Shown piece by piece: positions 5,999 through 13,039 of a DNA stretch of 14,925 nt. Under the pieces are notes generated by a model. The model was given only the letters and a program-made list of their open reading frames with translations. It searched no databases and was not told where the DNA came from. The stretch comes from UBA3071 sp965369635 (GTDB lineage: Bacteria; Chloroflexota; Anaerolineae; UBA3071), in assembly GCA_965369635.1 (NCBI GenBank), contig CBDURC010000054.1, forward strand, positions 1 to 14,925, read 5' to 3'. The number at the start of each line of letters is the position of its first letter. The stretch's first letter is position 1. A program made the translations under genes and the position numbers.

Positions 5999-6976
5999 CT
6001 ACTCGTTGAACATCGCCCCCACGGAGAGACCCCGGTGGATGCGGTGGATCACCTCGCCTAACAACTCGCCCACGGAGAGAACGGTCAGCCGGGGTCCGAG
6101 CAGCACCCGCTTGCGGGGAGCAATGGTCACCGTGTCGGTCACCACCAACTCCTTCAACTTGCTGCCCTGCAGCCTCTCGGCCGCCGGGTCCGACAGGATG
6201 GCGTGAGTGACGCAGGCACACACCTCCCGTGCCCCTTCCCTGAGCAGGAAATCGGTGCCCCGCACCAGTGTGGTGGCCGTATCCACCTCGTCATCCACGA
6301 TGATGGCGTTCTTGCCCCTCACGTCGCCAATCAGGTTCAGTATCTCCGCGCCGTGGCCATCCAGCGATCGTCGCTTCTCAATGACCGCCAAGCGCACGTT
6401 CAGCTTCTCGGCGAAGTTGCGCGCTCGCCGCGTGGCGCCCACGTCAGGGGCCACGACCACGGCATCGGGGACGGCCTTCTCAATGAAGTGATCGTTTAGC
6501 AGGTGCAGGGCGGCCAGTTCGTCGGTGGGGATGGTGAAGAAACCCTGTATCTGCCCGGCGTGCAAGTCAATGGTCAGGAAGCGATCAGCGCCGGCCACGG
6601 TGATGAGGTCAGCCACCAGCCGGGCGGTGATGGGTACTCGCGGCTGGTTCTTCTTGTCCGTCCGTCCATAGCCGTAATAGGGCACGACGGCGGTGATGCG
6701 GCCGGCGCTGTCGCGCCGCAGGGCGTCCATGAAGATCAGCAACTCCATGAGATTGTCGTTGGTGGGCGCGGCAGTGGGCTGGATGAGGAAGACGTCTTTG
6801 CCACGCACGCTATGCCCCAACCGAACGAAAGTGTTGGTGTTGGCGAATTGATAGACGTCCGCTTCGCCCAGCGGCAGGTCCAGGTAGGCGGCGATCTTCT
6901 CCGCCAGCGGCCGGTTGGCCGTGCCACTGAAGACCATCAGGTCGCCGTACAGCTTGTACTCGGTTTCGTGACTCAC
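5999..6976 (-). CDS. prs: ribose-phosphate pyrophosphokinase (PRPP synthetase)
   Basis: This cytosolic enzyme makes PRPP from ribose 5-phosphate and ATP for nucleotide, His and Trp synthesis. The 325-residue product shows PYYGYGRTDKK (99-109), the metal-binding DLHAGQIQGFF (137-147), APDVGATRRA (176-185), the flexible-loop KRR (201-203) and the PRPP loop IIVDDEVDTATTL (225-237). The usual ATP-site FSDGE-type segment is replaced by FANTNTF (44-50), a variant worth noting. The GTG start at 6976 overlaps the stop of the acetyltransferase gene in GTGA, with GGAGG seven bases upstream, so the two are translationally coupled. Length is normal for the family (about 310-325). Confidence 0.94.
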   Translation of the reverse strand: MSHETEYKLYGDLMVFSGTANRPLAEKIAAYLDLPLGEADVYQFANTNTFVRLGHSVRGKDVFLIQPTAAPTNDNLMELLIFMDALRRDSAGRITAVVPYYGYGRTDKKNQPRVPITARLVADLITVAGADRFLTIDLHAGQIQGFFTIPTDELAALHLLNDHFIEKAVPDAVVVAPDVGATRRARNFAEKLNVRLAVIEKRRSLDGHGAEILNLIGDVRGKNAIIVDDEVDTATTLVRGTDFLLREGAREVCACVTHAILSDPAAERLQGSKLKELVVTDTVTIAPRKRVLLGPRLTVLSVGELLGEVIHRIHRGLSVGAMFNE

Positions 6977-7503
6977 TTTTGGTCCTCCTCCCACTCCTGC
7001 CGCAGCACGGCCATCACCAGCTCGTCCGCGTAGCGCCCCTCGCTGAACAAGGTCTGGCGCAGCCGTCCCTCCTGGCGGAAGCCCACCTTCTCGTAGCAGC
7101 GGATGGCTCGCTCGTTGAAGTCGAAGACGTGGAGGAAGACGCGGTGCAGGTTCAGTTCCCCGAAACCGAAGCGCAGCAAGGTGCGCAGGGCGTCGGTGCC
7201 GTAGCCCTGGTTCCAGTAGTCTTTCTCGCCGATGACGATGCCGCATAGGGACTTGCGGTTCTTCCAGTCGATATCGTGCAGGCCGATGTTGCCAATGTGC
7301 ACGCCTTCGGCGGTCTCAATGGCAAAGACGTGCCCGCTGTCGTCCTGCAGATGCCGCTCGAACCACTGCTCCTCCTGGGCCTCGGAAAGGGGCAGGTACA
7401 TGTTCAGGCACTGCCGCACCTCGGGGTCGTTGAACCAACGTACGAAGGTGGGGATGTCGCTGCGCTCGACGGCCCGAAGACGGGTCTTCTCACCGATGAT
7501 CAT
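6973..7503 (-). CDS. GNAT N-acetyltransferase, RimJ/RimL type
   Basis: The 176-residue product is a full-length GNAT domain. The acetyl-CoA-binding motif A is IGEKDYWNQGYGTDAL (91-106), with the Q/R-x-x-G-x-G/A loop at NQGYGT. The late strand and helix HVFDFNERAIRCYEKVGF (125-142) is typical of RimJ/RimL/SpeG-like members, which acetylate protein N-termini, polyamines or small amines; the substrate here cannot be inferred. AGGAGGAG precedes the ATG at 7503. A promoter sits about 30 bases upstream and the stop overlaps the prs start, so it is the first gene of a two-gene operon with prs. Confidence 0.88.
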   Translation of the reverse strand: MIIGEKTRLRAVERSDIPTFVRWFNDPEVRQCLNMYLPLSEAQEEQWFERHLQDDSGHVFAIETAEGVHIGNIGLHDIDWKNRKSLCGIVIGEKDYWNQGYGTDALRTLLRFGFGELNLHRVFLHVFDFNERAIRCYEKVGFRQEGRLRQTLFSEGRYADELVMAVLRQEWEEDQK

Positions 7504-7532
7504 CTCGCTCCTCCTCTCCCTGATATGGGCGC

Positions 7533-7561
7533 ATTATACACCAGGTTCGGGAAAAAGAAAA
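7533..7561 (-). promoter_or_regulatory. promoter for the acetyltransferase-prs operon
   Basis: A perfect -10 box TATAAT lies on the minus strand (7533-7538), preceded directly by TG. At 17 bases spacing the -35 position reads TTTTCT, a poor match, and falls in the T-tract of the upstream terminator. Predicted transcription starts near 7526, about 23 bases before the ATG. Confidence 0.5.
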
Positions 7562-7588
7562 CCCTCATCTCTCAGCAGAGACGAGGGT
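7550..7588 (-). terminator. rho-independent terminator of the B12/MeaB/lipoprotein unit
   Basis: On the minus strand an 11-base stem, 7578-7588 pairing with 7561-7571 with one mismatch (ACCCTCGTCTC against GAGATGAGGGT), encloses a 6-base loop and is followed by TTTTCTTTTT. It lies 29 bases past the stop of the lipoprotein gene. Confidence 0.8.
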
Positions 7589-7616
7589 CTTCGCAGGCGG
7601 ATGAGCGTGATTGCCA

Positions 7617-8192
7617 TCAGCGCATGGATTCGGCGACGCGCAGCAACTCCTCCAATGGCATGTCGCCAGTGACACGGCAAGCCCGTCCATCACATCCCCA
7701 CGCCACGTCTGCCAATACAGGATCGGCCCTGCCGCTTATGCCACCTTGCGAGGTCAGGGTCTCATGTCCAATTGCGGTCACACCGTTGACTTCTAACAGC
7801 TCGTGCGGTGTTGTCCTCGCCACTTCCTCTAGCTCCGCGGCGCCAGGGACAGCGTGCGAGGTCTGTATCACGGTGACCCCATTAGAATAGATCAAGTGCA
7901 CCGCCTGAATGGTCTCGTCAGCCTTCGTCACCCGAACGCCAGACAGAGTGACCCCGGCCGGCAGGTAAGAGGGTTGCAAGATCCGGAAGGGCATCCGCCG
8001 CGCCGCTTCTTCCAGGCTCACCCAGTCCAAATCGAGCTCCCGTTTCACCTTGAACTTGGCGTGGCGCATTTCACCGATTTCAGCCTTCGAGGGAACCGCG
8101 GCCGACTGCTGGCAACCCACTATCACGCCTGTCAATGTCAAGCTCAAGACAAAGACCGCCGCTAGTGTTCTACCAAACATACGTCGCTGCAT
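7617..8192 (-). CDS. predicted lipoprotein with DUF4367-like domain
   Basis: The 191-residue product starts MQRRMFGRTLAAVFVLSLTL and has a lipobox IVGC with Cys27 as the acylated residue, so it should be exported and anchored on the outer face of the membrane. The mature part contains LQPSYLPAGVTLSGVRVTK and a run with VHLIYSNGVTVIQTSH, the pattern of DUF4367-like domains often found in anti-sigma-factor and sporulation-type proteins. Its role here is unknown. I choose ATG 8192 because it gives a proper signal peptide and follows GGGGTGAT. The frame is open upstream to 8468, described separately. A terminator follows its stop. Confidence 0.7.
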   Translation of the reverse strand: MQRRMFGRTLAAVFVLSLTLTGVIVGCQQSAAVPSKAEIGEMRHAKFKVKRELDLDWVSLEEAARRMPFRILQPSYLPAGVTLSGVRVTKADETIQAVHLIYSNGVTVIQTSHAVPGAAELEEVARTTPHELLEVNGVTAIGHETLTSQGGISGRADPVLADVAWGCDGRACRVTGDMPLEELLRVAESMR

Positions 8193-8493
8193 GGTTATCA
8201 CCCCAACTCTCAGCCACCGCGTGTAGGCGCTGTCACATTCATTGTGCACCATGCTTTGCCCGCCCACGTCACCGGCGCTGAACGGCTGGTTGTTTTCGTA
8301 CCTCAGCTCTCCATCTAGCCACCATCTCCACCAGGTGCTCCAACGGGTTACTACACTGTACTCATGCGTGGTGTACGGATCCGCCACATCAATGTCGATC
8401 ATGGACTCCAAGGCCGCGCGGATGGCCTCGGCCTCGGTGCTGATGATCCAAACCGTCCGTTGCTCCATCGCCTTGGTCTCTTGAGGTACACAG
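8193..8493 (-). other. open Trp-rich stretch upstream of the lipoprotein gene
   Basis: Between the meaB stop and the lipoprotein start the lipoprotein frame remains open back to an ATG at 8468. It would encode about 92 residues before the signal peptide, including STEAEAIRAALESMIDIDV and a cluster RWSTWWRWWLDG. Third codon positions are GC-rich in the first part, as in real genes, but the ribosome-binding site is weak (CAAGG). An N-terminal extension this long would place the signal sequence inside the protein, so it is more likely a separate small gene that has lost its stop, or decayed coding DNA. Confidence 0.35.
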
Positions 8494-9447
8494 TCACTGG
8501 AGAGCCAGGAGTCGCTCGACGGCGGTATAGGGGTCCAACTCCCGCGCCAGTACCTGCTCTACCAGCGTGTCCAGACGCTCATCGGGCACGCGGGCGCGCA
8601 GCCGGGCCAGCAGTTCCGCCTGCAGGATCGTCTCCAGCTCACCAGTCACCCGCTCCCGCTCCCGCTGCCCGAAGAGGCGGCTCTCGTGCAGATAGCCAGC
8701 GTGGGCCTCAATGGCCTCCAGCAGCTCGTCTACCCCCCGACCACGGGTGGCGATGGTCTTGATGATCGGCGGCTGCCAGCCATCGCCGGTTTCCCTGCCT
8801 GGCCCTGTCGCCCTCGGCGCCAGCCCCTGCATCATCTCGATGGCCATCACCGCATGATCGGCCCCCTCGCGGTCGGCCTTGTTCACGGCGAAGACGTCGG
8901 CGATCTCCATCACGCCGGCTTTGAGGGCCTGCACTTCGTCGCCCATACCCGGCGCGGCCACGACGACCACGGTGTGGGCGGCGCCGGCGATCTCCACCTC
9001 CGCCTGCCCCACGCCCACCGTCTCCACGATGACCCGCTGGAAGCCTGCAGCGTCGAGCGCCAGGACGACATCCGCTGTCGCTCTGGCCAGCCCACCCAGG
9101 CTGCCGCGAGTGGCCATGCTGCGGATGAAGACGCCCGGATCGCCCGCCAGGTCCCGCATGCGGATGCGGTCGCCCAGCAATGCACCTCCAGAGAAGGGGC
9201 TGGTGGGATCTATGGCCACGATGCCCACGGTCACGTCGCGGCGGCGGTAGCGCTTGGCCAGCTCATTGACCAGCGTGGACTTACCCGTGCCTGGAGCGCC
9301 GGTGACACCGACGATGTAGGCTCGGCCGGTGTGGGGATAAAGCTCAGCCAGCGCCGCGTGCGCCTCCGCGCCACCGTCCTCGATCAGGGAGATGGTGCGG
9401 GCCAGCGCACGGCGGTCGCCGGAAAGCAGTTTAGCTACGAGTTCCAT
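8494..9447 (-). CDS. meaB: MeaB-type GTPase, chaperone of B12-dependent mutase
   Basis: MeaB (formerly ArgK) is a G3E-family GTPase that loads and protects adenosylcobalamin in methylmalonyl-CoA-type mutases. The 317-residue product has Walker A GAPGTGKST (50-58), IDPTSPFSGGALLGDRIRM (79-97), the VETVGVGQAEVE segment (141-152) and the guanine-specificity motif NKAD (189-192). The C-terminal ~60 residues form the helical dimerisation arm. It starts 26 bases after the stop of the B12-binding subunit gene, a conserved pairing that supports the assignment. Start ATG 9447 has only a weak ribosome-binding site. Confidence 0.93.
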   Translation of the reverse strand: MELVAKLLSGDRRALARTISLIEDGGAEAHAALAELYPHTGRAYIVGVTGAPGTGKSTLVNELAKRYRRRDVTVGIVAIDPTSPFSGGALLGDRIRMRDLAGDPGVFIRSMATRGSLGGLARATADVVLALDAAGFQRVIVETVGVGQAEVEIAGAAHTVVVVAAPGMGDEVQALKAGVMEIADVFAVNKADREGADHAVMAIEMMQGLAPRATGPGRETGDGWQPPIIKTIATRGRGVDELLEAIEAHAGYLHESRLFGQRERERVTGELETILQAELLARLRARVPDERLDTLVEQVLARELDPYTAVERLLALQ

Positions 9448-9473
9448 AGAGTCACGGCCTCAGTGATTGGGTC

Positions 9474-9899
9474 TCAGGGATCACTGATCACCGCCTTCTC
9501 GTTTCTGGCGAGCGCCTGGCGGATGAAAGCCACGATGTCCTGCGTGTTCGTCCCCGGCCCAAAAATACCGCCTATACCTGCCGCCTTAAGAGCGGGAATG
9601 TCCTCGTTGGGGATGATGCCGCCAGTGAGGACCAGGACATCGTCCATGCCATGTTGAGACAGCAGTTCGGTCACGCGAGGGCAGAGGGTCATGTGCGCGC
9701 CGGAGAGGATGGACAATCCTACCACATCCACGTCCTCCTGCAGTGCAGCCTCGACGATCATCTCCGGCGTCTGGCGGATGCCGGTGTAGATGACCTCCAT
9801 GCCCGCATCGCGCAGCGCCCGGGCGACCACCTTCGCCCCCCGGTCGTGGCCATCCAGACCCGGCTTGGCGATGAGCACTCGGATCTTGCGTTCAGGCAT
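9474..9899 (-). CDS. methylmalonyl-CoA mutase-type B12-binding subunit (stand-alone)
   Basis: The 141-residue product is a complete cobalamin-binding Rossmann domain. It shows DGHDRG (16-21) with the cobalt-ligating His18, LSILSGAH (62-69) with the SxL motif, and LTGGIIP (91-97). In split mutases this domain is a separate subunit that joins a catalytic alpha chain to interconvert methylmalonyl-CoA and succinyl-CoA, or a related acyl-CoA pair such as isobutyryl-CoA. No catalytic chain is in the window. ATG 9899 is chosen because GGAG lies eight bases before it and the domain begins right there; the frame is open further upstream but without domain sequence. It is the first gene of the leftward unit with meaB. 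Confidence 0.92.
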   Translation of the reverse strand: MPERKIRVLIAKPGLDGHDRGAKVVARALRDAGMEVIYTGIRQTPEMIVEAALQEDVDVVGLSILSGAHMTLCPRVTELLSQHGMDDVLVLTGGIIPNEDIPALKAAGIGGIFGPGTNTQDIVAFIRQALARNEKAVISDP

Positions 9900-9951
9900 T
9901 GGGATATACTCCTCGTGCAAGGTTGTATGACAAGCGCGACTACTCTCAGCT

Positions 9952-9980
9952 AGTATACCACCTATCCCCCCTCCCCACAA
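9952..9980 (-). promoter_or_regulatory. promoter of the B12 subunit-meaB unit
   Basis: On the minus strand TTGTGG (9975-9980) is followed after 17 bases by TATACT (9952-9957). The -10 differs from consensus by one base; the -35 matches only in TTG. The start would be near 9945, giving a leader of about 45 bases. Confidence 0.45.
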
Positions 9981-10018
9981 AGCCCAAGGCTCCCGTTGTG
10001 CAGGTTCAAGCGCCTGGC

Positions 10019-10047
10019 TTGACAAAATCGCCGCTTTGCGGTTCAAT
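10019..10047 (+). promoter_or_regulatory. promoter of the two-component system
   Basis: A perfect -35 box TTGACA (10019-10024) is followed after exactly 17 bases by TTCAAT (10042-10047), a 4-of-6 match to the -10. The predicted start, 6-7 bases downstream, falls on or next to the A of the ATG at 10054. Confidence 0.55.
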
Positions 10048-10053
10048 GGGGAC

Positions 10054-10749
10054 ATGCGAAACATGCCCGTGAGCAAGGAAACTATCCTCATCGTGGACGA
10101 CGAGCCGAACATCCTGGAGCTGGCGCGGATGTACCTGGAGGCGGAGGGGTACCGGGTAGTCACCGCCGCCGATGGCAAGGAGGCACTGGTCCAGGCGGAA
10201 GCAGCCCACCCTGCGCTGGTAGTGCTCGACCTGATGCTGCCAGAACTGGACGGTTGGGACGTATGCCGCCGCCTGCGGGCAGAGTCGGACCTGCCCATCA
10301 TCATGCTCACCGCTCGCTCCGACGATGTGGACAAGATCGTCGGCCTGGAGCTAGGAGCCGACGACTATCTGACCAAACCCTTCAACCCCCGGGAGCTGGT
10401 GGCCCGTGTGCGGGCTGTACTCCGCCGTGCTGCGCCCACAGCCAAGGCAGACCGCCCCATCACCCTGGGACATTTGACCATTGACCCCGCCAGGCGCGAA
10501 GCGACCGTCGCCGGCCAGCCCGCGCGGCTGCGCAGCAAGGAGTTCGACCTCCTTCACACCCTTATGCAACATCGCGGCATGGTCCTCACCCGCGATCAAT
10601 TGCTCGATCTGGCCTGGGGCTACGACTTCTACGGCGAAAGCCGCACTGTGGACGTGCACATCGGGCAATTGCGCCCCAAGCTGAAGGGGAGCGGTGTGCA
10701 CATTGAGACAGTGCGCGGGATCGGATATAAGCTCATCGTCAACGCTTGA
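10054..10749 (+). CDS. OmpR/PhoB-family response regulator
   Basis: The 231-residue DNA-binding regulator has a receiver domain with the acidic pair D15-D16, phospho-acceptor D59 in VVLDLMLPELDG, T86 (MLTARSDD) and K108 (LTKPFNP). A winged-helix C-terminal domain follows, with RLRSKEFDLLHTLMQHRGMV and the wing RTVDVHIGQLRPKL through VRGIGYKL. It would be phosphorylated by the kinase encoded next. Start choice is open between ATG 10054 and ATG 10063: no ribosome-binding site precedes either, and the promoter puts the transcript start at 10054, so a leaderless mRNA is likely. The target genes are unknown. Confidence 0.92.
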   Translation: MRNMPVSKETILIVDDEPNILELARMYLEAEGYRVVTAADGKEALVQAEAAHPALVVLDLMLPELDGWDVCRRLRAESDLPIIMLTARSDDVDKIVGLELGADDYLTKPFNPRELVARVRAVLRRAAPTAKADRPITLGHLTIDPARREATVAGQPARLRSKEFDLLHTLMQHRGMVLTRDQLLDLAWGYDFYGESRTVDVHIGQLRPKLKGSGVHIETVRGIGYKLIVNA

Positions 10750-10826
10750 CGCTACCTGATGAGAGAGAGTTGCACCTTCGATCATGGCTCGGAGTACAAG
10801 TCCTCGCCATCACAGGATATGATGAC

Positions 10827-12251
10827 ATGTTCACCACATTGCGCTCTCGACTGATCGCCTCCTACGCCCTGATCATCTTCGTGACCCTGGTCATCGCTGC
10901 GGCCACGCTGCCTGTACTGCTGCGCGACTATCAAGACCAGGTCACCTGGGCGCGCCTGGATGACCAACTGACACTCAGTGCCCGTGCCGTGGTGGACCTC
11001 TGGCGGCAGAACCTCACAGCAGCGGACATCCTGGCCCGACTGCCCGAGGATGCCGCTGGCCCCGGAGGACGGTTGTTGCTGCTCGATTCCAACGGGCTGG
11101 TGCTGGCAGACACACGGGGGACTCTAGTGAGCCAGCAGATTCCGCAGACAACGCGCCGCCGCCGGCCAGGCACGCAGCGCTTCTTCGGCGACTTCCGCAC
11201 CCCCCTGGGGCAACGCATGCTCTACGTGGCCTTGCCCTTGCTGTCCCGTCTCGCCCCACAACGCTCGCCGATCTTGGCCCAAATCGCCCCTGCGGGCGGC
11301 CTGCGGTCCCTGGCCGACCTAGGGAGAAGGCTGCTCATCGCTGGCGGAGTGGCGCTAGGGCTAGGTCTTCTGCTGGCGCTGCTGCTGGGCCGCTCCATCG
11401 GGCGTCCCCTGGCACGCATCACGCAGGCCACAGAAGAGATCGCCCGCGGCAACCTGGATCACCGCCTGGAGGTCGACGGCCCTGACGAGGTGCGCAGACT
11501 GGCCGCGAGCTTCAACACCATGGCCCAAGAGGTGAAAACTTCCCGCCAAGCGCAGCGGGACTTCGTGGCCAACGTCTCCCACGACCTTAAGACGCCGCTC
11601 ACCTCTATCCAGGGTTTCTCGCAGGCGCTGCTCGACGGCACGGCAGCGGACACCGCCGCGCGGCGACAGGCTACCCAGGTCATCCACGACGAGGCGGCAC
11701 ACATGAACCGGTTGGTGGAGCAGTTGCTGGAACTGGCCCGCTGGGACGCCGGACAAATCGCCCTTGCCCAAGAGGCAGTGGACCTGGCGCAACTGCTGAG
11801 CACCTGCGCGAACCGGATGCAGTGGCAAGCGCAGGAGAGGGAGGTAACGCTGACAGTGGAGACGAAGCCGGTGCCACCGCTGCAGGGCGACGCCGACCGT
11901 TTAGTTCAGGTTTTCACCAACCTGCTGGAGAACGCGCTGACGCACACGCCGGCCGGTGGCTCGGTGACCGTGGTGGCAAAGGGCGTGGAGGGGACCGATG
12001 GGCAGCCGGCGGTGGAGATCAGCGTGACCGACACGGGTCAGGGCATTCGGGCCGAGGAGTTACAGCGCATCTTCGAACGCTTCTACCGCGTGGACAAAGC
12101 GAGGGCAGGCAGCCGCCGCGGCGCGGGGCTGGGGTTGGCCATCGTTAAGGAGATCGTGGAGGCGCACGGCGGTCGGGTCTGGGCCGAGAGTCTCGTCGGC
12201 CTGGGTACCCGCTTCATCATCCGCTTGCCGGCTGCACAGCAGGGGCTCTAG
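10827..12251 (+). CDS. membrane sensor histidine kinase (HAMP, HisKA, HATPase)
   Basis: The 474-residue kinase has a first membrane helix at about 9-31, an extracytoplasmic sensor region of about 135 residues, a second helix at about 168-187, and a HAMP linker (188-240). The HisKA domain holds the phosphorylated H252 in FVANVSHDLKTPLTSI. The ATP-binding domain has the N box NLLENALTHTP (N369), G1 DTGQGI (402-407), F box FERFYR and G2 GAGLGLAI (432-439). The ATG at 10827 is chosen because it gives a short basic start before the first helix and follows AGGA; the frame is open back to a TTG overlapping the regulator's stop. The gap of 77 bases and common strand show it is the partner of the regulator. 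The ligand is unknown. Confidence 0.92.
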   Translation: MFTTLRSRLIASYALIIFVTLVIAAATLPVLLRDYQDQVTWARLDDQLTLSARAVVDLWRQNLTAADILARLPEDAAGPGGRLLLLDSNGLVLADTRGTLVSQQIPQTTRRRRPGTQRFFGDFRTPLGQRMLYVALPLLSRLAPQRSPILAQIAPAGGLRSLADLGRRLLIAGGVALGLGLLLALLLGRSIGRPLARITQATEEIARGNLDHRLEVDGPDEVRRLAASFNTMAQEVKTSRQAQRDFVANVSHDLKTPLTSIQGFSQALLDGTAADTAARRQATQVIHDEAAHMNRLVEQLLELARWDAGQIALAQEAVDLAQLLSTCANRMQWQAQEREVTLTVETKPVPPLQGDADRLVQVFTNLLENALTHTPAGGSVTVVAKGVEGTDGQPAVEISVTDTGQGIRAEELQRIFERFYRVDKARAGSRRGAGLGLAIVKEIVEAHGGRVWAESLVGLGTRFIIRLPAAQQGL

Positions 12252-12895
12252 TCAAAGAAATCTCCTGGGTCGCCGAGGTGAGTCAGAAAGTGAAAACCGT
12301 CCGGCCCCAGCTTGTTCACCAATTGAGCCATGATTCTCGGCACGTCGTCGTACGGTCCCGAGATGAAGAAAGGCTTGCCCTCTTCGCCGCCCAGAGGGAC
12401 CTCCACATCGCAGGCCTGGGGATCTGCATCACGAAGCAGAACCGCCGCATCGCGGTAGTCGGGGTCCGGAGCGAAACCCAACTGGCTGGCATAGGCAATG
12501 CCCTCGCGGATAATCTTGGCCACCAGGTTCAGATCGGCAGGGACCATCGTCTGGTTCTGCAGCACGCCCTCCCGCAGCTTCCGTTCGTATTCCCGCACCG
12601 AACCGAAGAGGCTGGCGAAAGCGCTCTTGACGCCCAGGCAACCGAGGTCTACCAGAAAGGTCCCGATGGCGACTTCGCCCCAAGGCGAGCGACGCGCCAC
12701 CAGAATCTGCACGATTTGTCCTTCCTCTTGCCAACCCTGGGTCACAAGGCACTCGTGCAACGGCCAGGCTGCCGCCGCTCTCAGCAAGTGACGCGGGCTC
12801 AAGCGCATCTTCACAGCCTGAGCCTTCCTTTTCCGCTTGCGTTTGGCCGCCTTGCGCCGCAGGGCCTTCTGTCGCCGTTTAACGTCTCTGGGCAT
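12248..12895 (-). CDS. conserved hypothetical protein with Lys/Arg-rich N-terminus
   Basis: The 215-residue product opens with a highly basic stretch (MPRDVKRRQKALRRKAAKRK and on to residue 29), which could bind nucleic acid or ribosomes. The rest is a well-ordered globular region with WPLHECLVTQGWQ (44-56), VARRSPWGEVAIGTFLVDLG (67-86), GFAPDPDYRDA (140-150) and VPLGGEEGKPFFISGPYDD (166-184). These motifs look conserved and recall uncharacterised proteins of environmental bacteria, but I cannot name a function. ATG 12895 follows GGGGAGGAG at 5 bases. It has its own strong promoter at 12989-13017 and a leader of about 85 bases containing a repeat. Its TAG stop overlaps that of the convergent kinase gene within CTAG. 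Confidence 0.8.
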   Translation of the reverse strand: MPRDVKRRQKALRRKAAKRKRKRKAQAVKMRLSPRHLLRAAAAWPLHECLVTQGWQEEGQIVQILVARRSPWGEVAIGTFLVDLGCLGVKSAFASLFGSVREYERKLREGVLQNQTMVPADLNLVAKIIREGIAYASQLGFAPDPDYRDAAVLLRDADPQACDVEVPLGGEEGKPFFISGPYDDVPRIMAQLVNKLGPDGFHFLTHLGDPGDFFD

Positions 12896-12920
12896 CGTCT
12901 CCTCCCCGTCGTTTTCATAG

Positions 12921-12960
12921 AACGCAGATGACGCTGACCCACACTGATTTTCGCTGATCC
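12921..12960. repeat. degenerate CGCTGAT-type intergenic repeat
   Basis: Short related units follow each other: CGCAGATG, CGCTGACC, CACTGATTTT and CGCTGATCC. Read on the minus strand they give the ATCAGCGAAAATCAG pattern known from intergenic simple repeats of many environmental genomes. The copy lies in the leader of the gene at 12248-12895. Confidence 0.5.
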
Positions 12961-12988
12961 TGGACACACCGGCGTGCATCTGGCACCT

Positions 12989-13017
12989 ATTCTATCACAG
13001 ACCAGCGCGAATGCCAA
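12989..13017 (-). promoter_or_regulatory. strong promoter of the Lys/Arg-rich protein gene
   Basis: On the minus strand TTGGCA (13012-13017) and TAGAAT (12989-12994) are separated by exactly 17 bases, each one base from consensus, and TG before the -10 (TGaTAGAAT) extends it. Predicted start near 12982. Confidence 0.65.
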
Positions 13018-13039
13018 CATCTACAGGAAAGGATGACCC

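Noticed and set aside
6503..7033. Rightward open frame of 176 codons over prs and the acetyltransferase
   Set aside because: Antisense shadow of two clearly identified genes, with no domain pattern.
9900..10334. Long N-terminal extension of the B12-binding subunit into the response regulator
   Set aside because: The domain begins at ATG 9899 with a good ribosome-binding site, the extension crosses the promoter region and is antisense to the regulator gene.
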